A stretch of DNA of 64,000 bases from Nocardiopsis mwathae (GTDB lineage: Bacteria; Actinomycetota; Actinomycetes; Streptosporangiales; Streptosporangiaceae): NCBI RefSeq assembly GCF_014201195.1, contig NZ_JACHDS010000001.1, forward strand, positions 1,612,001-1,676,000, read 5' to 3'. This document shows, in pieces, positions 61,577 to 64,000 of the stretch. Positions within the stretch are counted from its first letter, which is position 1. Each line of letters opens with the position of its first letter. The notes beneath the pieces are model-generated. The model saw only the letters and a list, made by a program, of their open reading frames with translations. It was not told the DNA's origin and did not search any database. A program made the translations under genes and the position numbers.

Positions 61577-63727
61577 TCAGGACAGGGCCGACAGGCCCTC
61601 GGGGTGGAAGAGCTTCCCGTTGACCTTCTCCGAGACGCCCGACCGGTCCAGGTAGGGCGTGATGCCGCCCAGGTGGAACGGCCAGCCGGCGCCGGTGATC
61701 AGGCACAGGTCGATGTCGGCGGGCTTGGCGACCACGCCTTCGTCGAGCATGATCCGGATCTCCTCGGCCAGCGCCCGCAGGGCGCGGTCCAGGATCTCCT
61801 CCTCCGAGGAGGGCGTGCCGCCGCCCGTGAACAGCTTCTTCACCTCGGGGTCGATGCTGAAGTCCGGCGCGAAGATGGTGTTCTTACCGGCCTCCACGAT
61901 CGTGCGCAGCTGCGCGGAGACGCCGAAGCGCTCCGGGAAGGCCTCGTGCAGCGTCTCGGAGACGTGCAGCGCGACGGCCGGCCCGACCAGCTGCAGCAGG
62001 AGCAGCGGCGACATCGGCAGCCCCAGCGGTGCCACGGCGCGGTCGGCGACCTCCGGCTCGGTGCCCTCCTCCACTGCGGCCAGTACCTCGCCCATGAACA
62101 GGGTGAGCAGCCGGTTCACCACGAACGCCGGGGCGTCCTTGCACAGCACCGCCGACTTCTTCAGCGACTTGGCCGTGGCGAAGGCCGTGGCCAGCGCCGC
62201 GTCGTCGGTCTTCTCGCCCCGGATGATCTCCAGCAGCGGCAGCACGGCGACCGGGTTGAAGAAGTGGAAGCCCACGACCCGCTCGGGGTGCTTGAGCTTG
62301 CTCGCCATCTCGGTGATGGACAGCGAGGAGGTGTTGGTGGCCAGCACCGCCTCGGGCGAGACGACCGCCTCGACCTCGGCGAAGACCTGCTGCTTCACCT
62401 CCATCTTCTCGAAGACGGCCTCGATGACGAAGTCGGCGTCGGCGAAGGCGTCCTTGGTCAGCGAACCGGTGACCAGGCTCTTCAGCCGCGCGGCCTTGTC
62501 GGAGTTGACGCGGCCCTTGGCCAGCAGCTTGTCGACCTCGCCGTGCACGTAGGCCACGCCCTTGTCCAGGCGGTCCTGGTCGAGGTCGGTCATGACCACC
62601 GGCACGCCCAGGCGGCGGGCGAACAGGAGGGCGAGCTGCCCGGCCATCAGGCCCGCGCCCACGACGCCGACCTTGGTGACCTTGCGCGCCAGCGACTTGT
62701 CCGGGGCGCCGGCGGGGCGCTTGGCGCGCTTCTGCACCAGGTCGAAGGAGTACAGCCCGGCCTTGAGCGTGTCGCTCATGATGAGGTCGGCCAGCGCGTC
62801 GTCCTCGGCGGCGAAGCCCTCGTCGCGGCTGCGGTCCTTGGCCGCGGCGACCAGGTCCAGTGCGCGCACCGGGGCCGGGGCGGCTCCGCGCAGCTTGCCC
62901 TCCACGGCGAAGCGGGCGTTGTTGACGGCCTGGTCCCAGGCCTCGCCCTTGTCGACCTCGGGGCGCTCGACGGCGATGTCGCCCTTGACGACCTTGGCCG
63001 CCCAGCGCAGCGACTCCTCGACGAAGTCGGCCGGCTCGAAGACGGCGTCGGCGATCCCCATCTCGTGCACCTGCGGGCCCTTGATCATCTTGTTCTGGGC
63101 CAGCGGGTTGTCGATGATGATCTTCAGCGCCTTCTCCGCGCCGATGAGGTTCGGCAGCAGGTAGGTGCCGCCCCAGCCCGGCACGAGGCCGAGGAAGGTC
63201 TCGGGCAGCGCGAACGCCGGGACGCCGGAGGAGACGGTGCGGTAGGTGCAGTGCAGCGCCACCTCCACGCCGCCGCCCATCGCCGCGCCGTTGATGAGCG
63301 CGAACGTCGGCACCTTCAGCTCGCCGAGCTTGCGGAACACGTCGTGGCCGAGCTTGCCGATGGCGTGCGCCTGCTCGCGGGTCTGCACCTTGGGCACACC
63401 CGTCAGGTCGGCGCCCACCGCGAAGATGAACGGCTTGCCGGTGACGGCGACGGCGACGATGTCGGTGCGGTCCTTGACCGACTCGATGGCTGCGTCCAGC
63501 TCCAGCAGCCCGCCGGGGCCGAACGTGTTCGGCTTGGTGTGGTCGTGGCCGTTGTCCAGGGTGATCAGGACGGCCTTGCCCGCGCCGTAGGGGAGTTCGA
63601 TGTCGCGCGCGATGGCCTTGGTGACGACCTCGTCGCTGAACAGCTCCGAAAAGGAGCCGTGGCTCGCAGCGCCTCCGCTGGGGGCGGTGGCGGGCGACGG
63701 GCGGGATTGCTCGATCGGGGTGCTCAC
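61577..63727 (-). CDS. Bifunctional enoyl-CoA hydratase/3-hydroxyacyl-CoA dehydrogenase (FadB/FadJ type)
   Basis: 716-aa multifunctional beta-oxidation alpha subunit. Residues 35-230 form a crotonase domain with the oxyanion segment INGAAMGGGVEVALHC and a GWGGTYLLPNL-type region. The NAD-binding domain begins near residue 320 with VGVVGAGLMAGQLALLFAR. VGFHFFNPVAVLPLLEI and the C-terminal 3HCDH domain (KDAPAFVVNRLL) follow. It hydrates and oxidises fatty acyl-CoA intermediates. GTG 63727 overlaps the thiolase stop as GTGA, giving the fadA-fadB order. The N-terminal 30 residues are Ser/Pro-rich. Confidence 0.94.
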   Translation of the reverse strand: MSTPIEQSRPSPATAPSGGAASHGSFSELFSDEVVTKAIARDIELPYGAGKAVLITLDNGHDHTKPNTFGPGGLLELDAAIESVKDRTDIVAVAVTGKPFIFAVGADLTGVPKVQTREQAHAIGKLGHDVFRKLGELKVPTFALINGAAMGGGVEVALHCTYRTVSSGVPAFALPETFLGLVPGWGGTYLLPNLIGAEKALKIIIDNPLAQNKMIKGPQVHEMGIADAVFEPADFVEESLRWAAKVVKGDIAVERPEVDKGEAWDQAVNNARFAVEGKLRGAAPAPVRALDLVAAAKDRSRDEGFAAEDDALADLIMSDTLKAGLYSFDLVQKRAKRPAGAPDKSLARKVTKVGVVGAGLMAGQLALLFARRLGVPVVMTDLDQDRLDKGVAYVHGEVDKLLAKGRVNSDKAARLKSLVTGSLTKDAFADADFVIEAVFEKMEVKQQVFAEVEAVVSPEAVLATNTSSLSITEMASKLKHPERVVGFHFFNPVAVLPLLEIIRGEKTDDAALATAFATAKSLKKSAVLCKDAPAFVVNRLLTLFMGEVLAAVEEGTEPEVADRAVAPLGLPMSPLLLLQLVGPAVALHVSETLHEAFPERFGVSAQLRTIVEAGKNTIFAPDFSIDPEVKKLFTGGGTPSSEEEILDRALRALAEEIRIMLDEGVVAKPADIDLCLITGAGWPFHLGGITPYLDRSGVSEKVNGKLFHPEGLSALS

Positions 63728-64000
63728 TTGGCGTTCCCTTCCCAGTTCGTGTTCTCCCACAGCACGGTTCCGCCCATGCCCATGCCCACACACATGGTGG
63801 TGAGGCCGTAGCGGACGTCGGTCCGCTCCGCGAAGAGCCGGGAGAGCTGCATCATCAGCCGCACGCCCGAGGAGGCGAGCGGGTGGCCCAGCGCGATGGC
63901 GCCGCCCCACGGGTTGACGCGGGCGTCGTCGTCGGCGATGCCGAAGTGCTCCAGGAACGCCAGTACCTGGACGGCGAACGCCTCGTTGATCTCGAAGAGG
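63724..64000 (-). CDS. Acetyl-CoA acyltransferase (thiolase), C-terminal part
   Basis: Only the last 91 residues are in the window; the gene runs off the right edge. Visible thiolase motifs are FEINEAFAVQVLAFLEHFG (active-site Asn/Glu region), NPWGGAIALGHPLASSG with the catalytic His, and TTMCVGMGMGGTVLWEN with the second catalytic Cys. The protein ends NWEGNAK. It cleaves 3-ketoacyl-CoA with CoA to acetyl-CoA, the last step of beta-oxidation, in complex with the FadB-type protein encoded next. Confidence 0.93.
   Translation of the reverse strand, partial: LFEINEAFAVQVLAFLEHFGIADDDARVNPWGGAIALGHPLASSGVRLMMQLSRLFAERTDVRYGLTTMCVGMGMGGTVLWENTNWEGNAK

Noticed and set aside
61487-63811. 774-codon plus-strand open frame opposite fadB
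   Set aside because: Antisense shadow with repetitive Gly/Leu/Asp/Val composition. fadB is complete on the other strand.

Overview
The window is a stretch of chromosome from a high-GC Gram-positive actinomycete. GTG and TTG starts are frequent, third codon positions are strongly G/C, and ATGA/GTGA stop-start overlaps are common. The gene families are actinobacterial: DUF3710, DUF3159, a paired CeoB/CeoC-type TrkA system, an F420-type LLM oxidoreductase, SigK/RskA, an Scr1-type regulator with DUF397 proteins, a SARP and FprA. The mix fits Nocardiopsaceae or a close relative such as Nocardiopsis or Streptomonospora; that placement is inference.

Layout. Positions 1-10.6 kb are housekeeping: the 3' end of valS, dut, DUF3710, an LmbE deacetylase, a GNAT acetyltransferase, a serpin, DUF3159, two TrkA K+ regulators and a TrmA-family RNA methyltransferase. 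From 10.7 to 16.2 kb (minus strand) lies a translationally coupled five-gene operon: ECF sigma factor, six-TM zinc-finger anti-sigma factor, ABC ATPase, and two tandem paralogous ABC-2-like membrane proteins with large Cys-containing C-terminal domains. An LLM oxidoreductase and aconitase follow.

Positions 20.5-34.7 kb are accessory. They hold an RHH/PemK-like toxin-antitoxin pair, an Scr1-type regulator with an apparently damaged 5' end plus two DUF397 genes, a polymorphic toxin locus, a secreted serine hydrolase and a secreted esterase bracketed by an exact 22-bp direct repeat, an HTH-NACHT-transmembrane protein, and a glutamate decarboxylase flanked by two paralogous lipoproteins. The polymorphic toxin has a Flp-prepilin-like N terminus, a HINT domain and a ~100-residue C-terminal toxin, with an overlapping AT-richer immunity gene.

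Positions 34.7-38.5 kb form a SigK-type unit: RskA, a SigK keeping a Cys pair spaced exactly as in the mycobacterial redox-sensing protein, a divergent membrane-anchored sulfite-oxidase-family molybdoenzyme, and an Asp/Met-rich lipoprotein. Positions 39.4-44.1 kb hold a ROK repressor and a XylFGH-type sugar ABC transporter. Then come a TauE/SafE permease, a Mug-type glycosylase, dxs, two secreted proteins, an ArsR-like regulator, FprA ferredoxin reductase, a neutral zinc metallopeptidase, and a TetR/MMPL efflux pair. A truncated SARP gene abuts a truncated gene start at a probable recombination junction near 58.0 kb. The window closes with a second ArsR-like paralog, a LacI regulator, a membrane protein and a fadA-fadB beta-oxidation operon running off the right edge.

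Strong GC-rich hairpins separate many convergent or consecutive transcription units. No rRNA gene, convincing tRNA gene, CRISPR array, transposase or integrase was seen.
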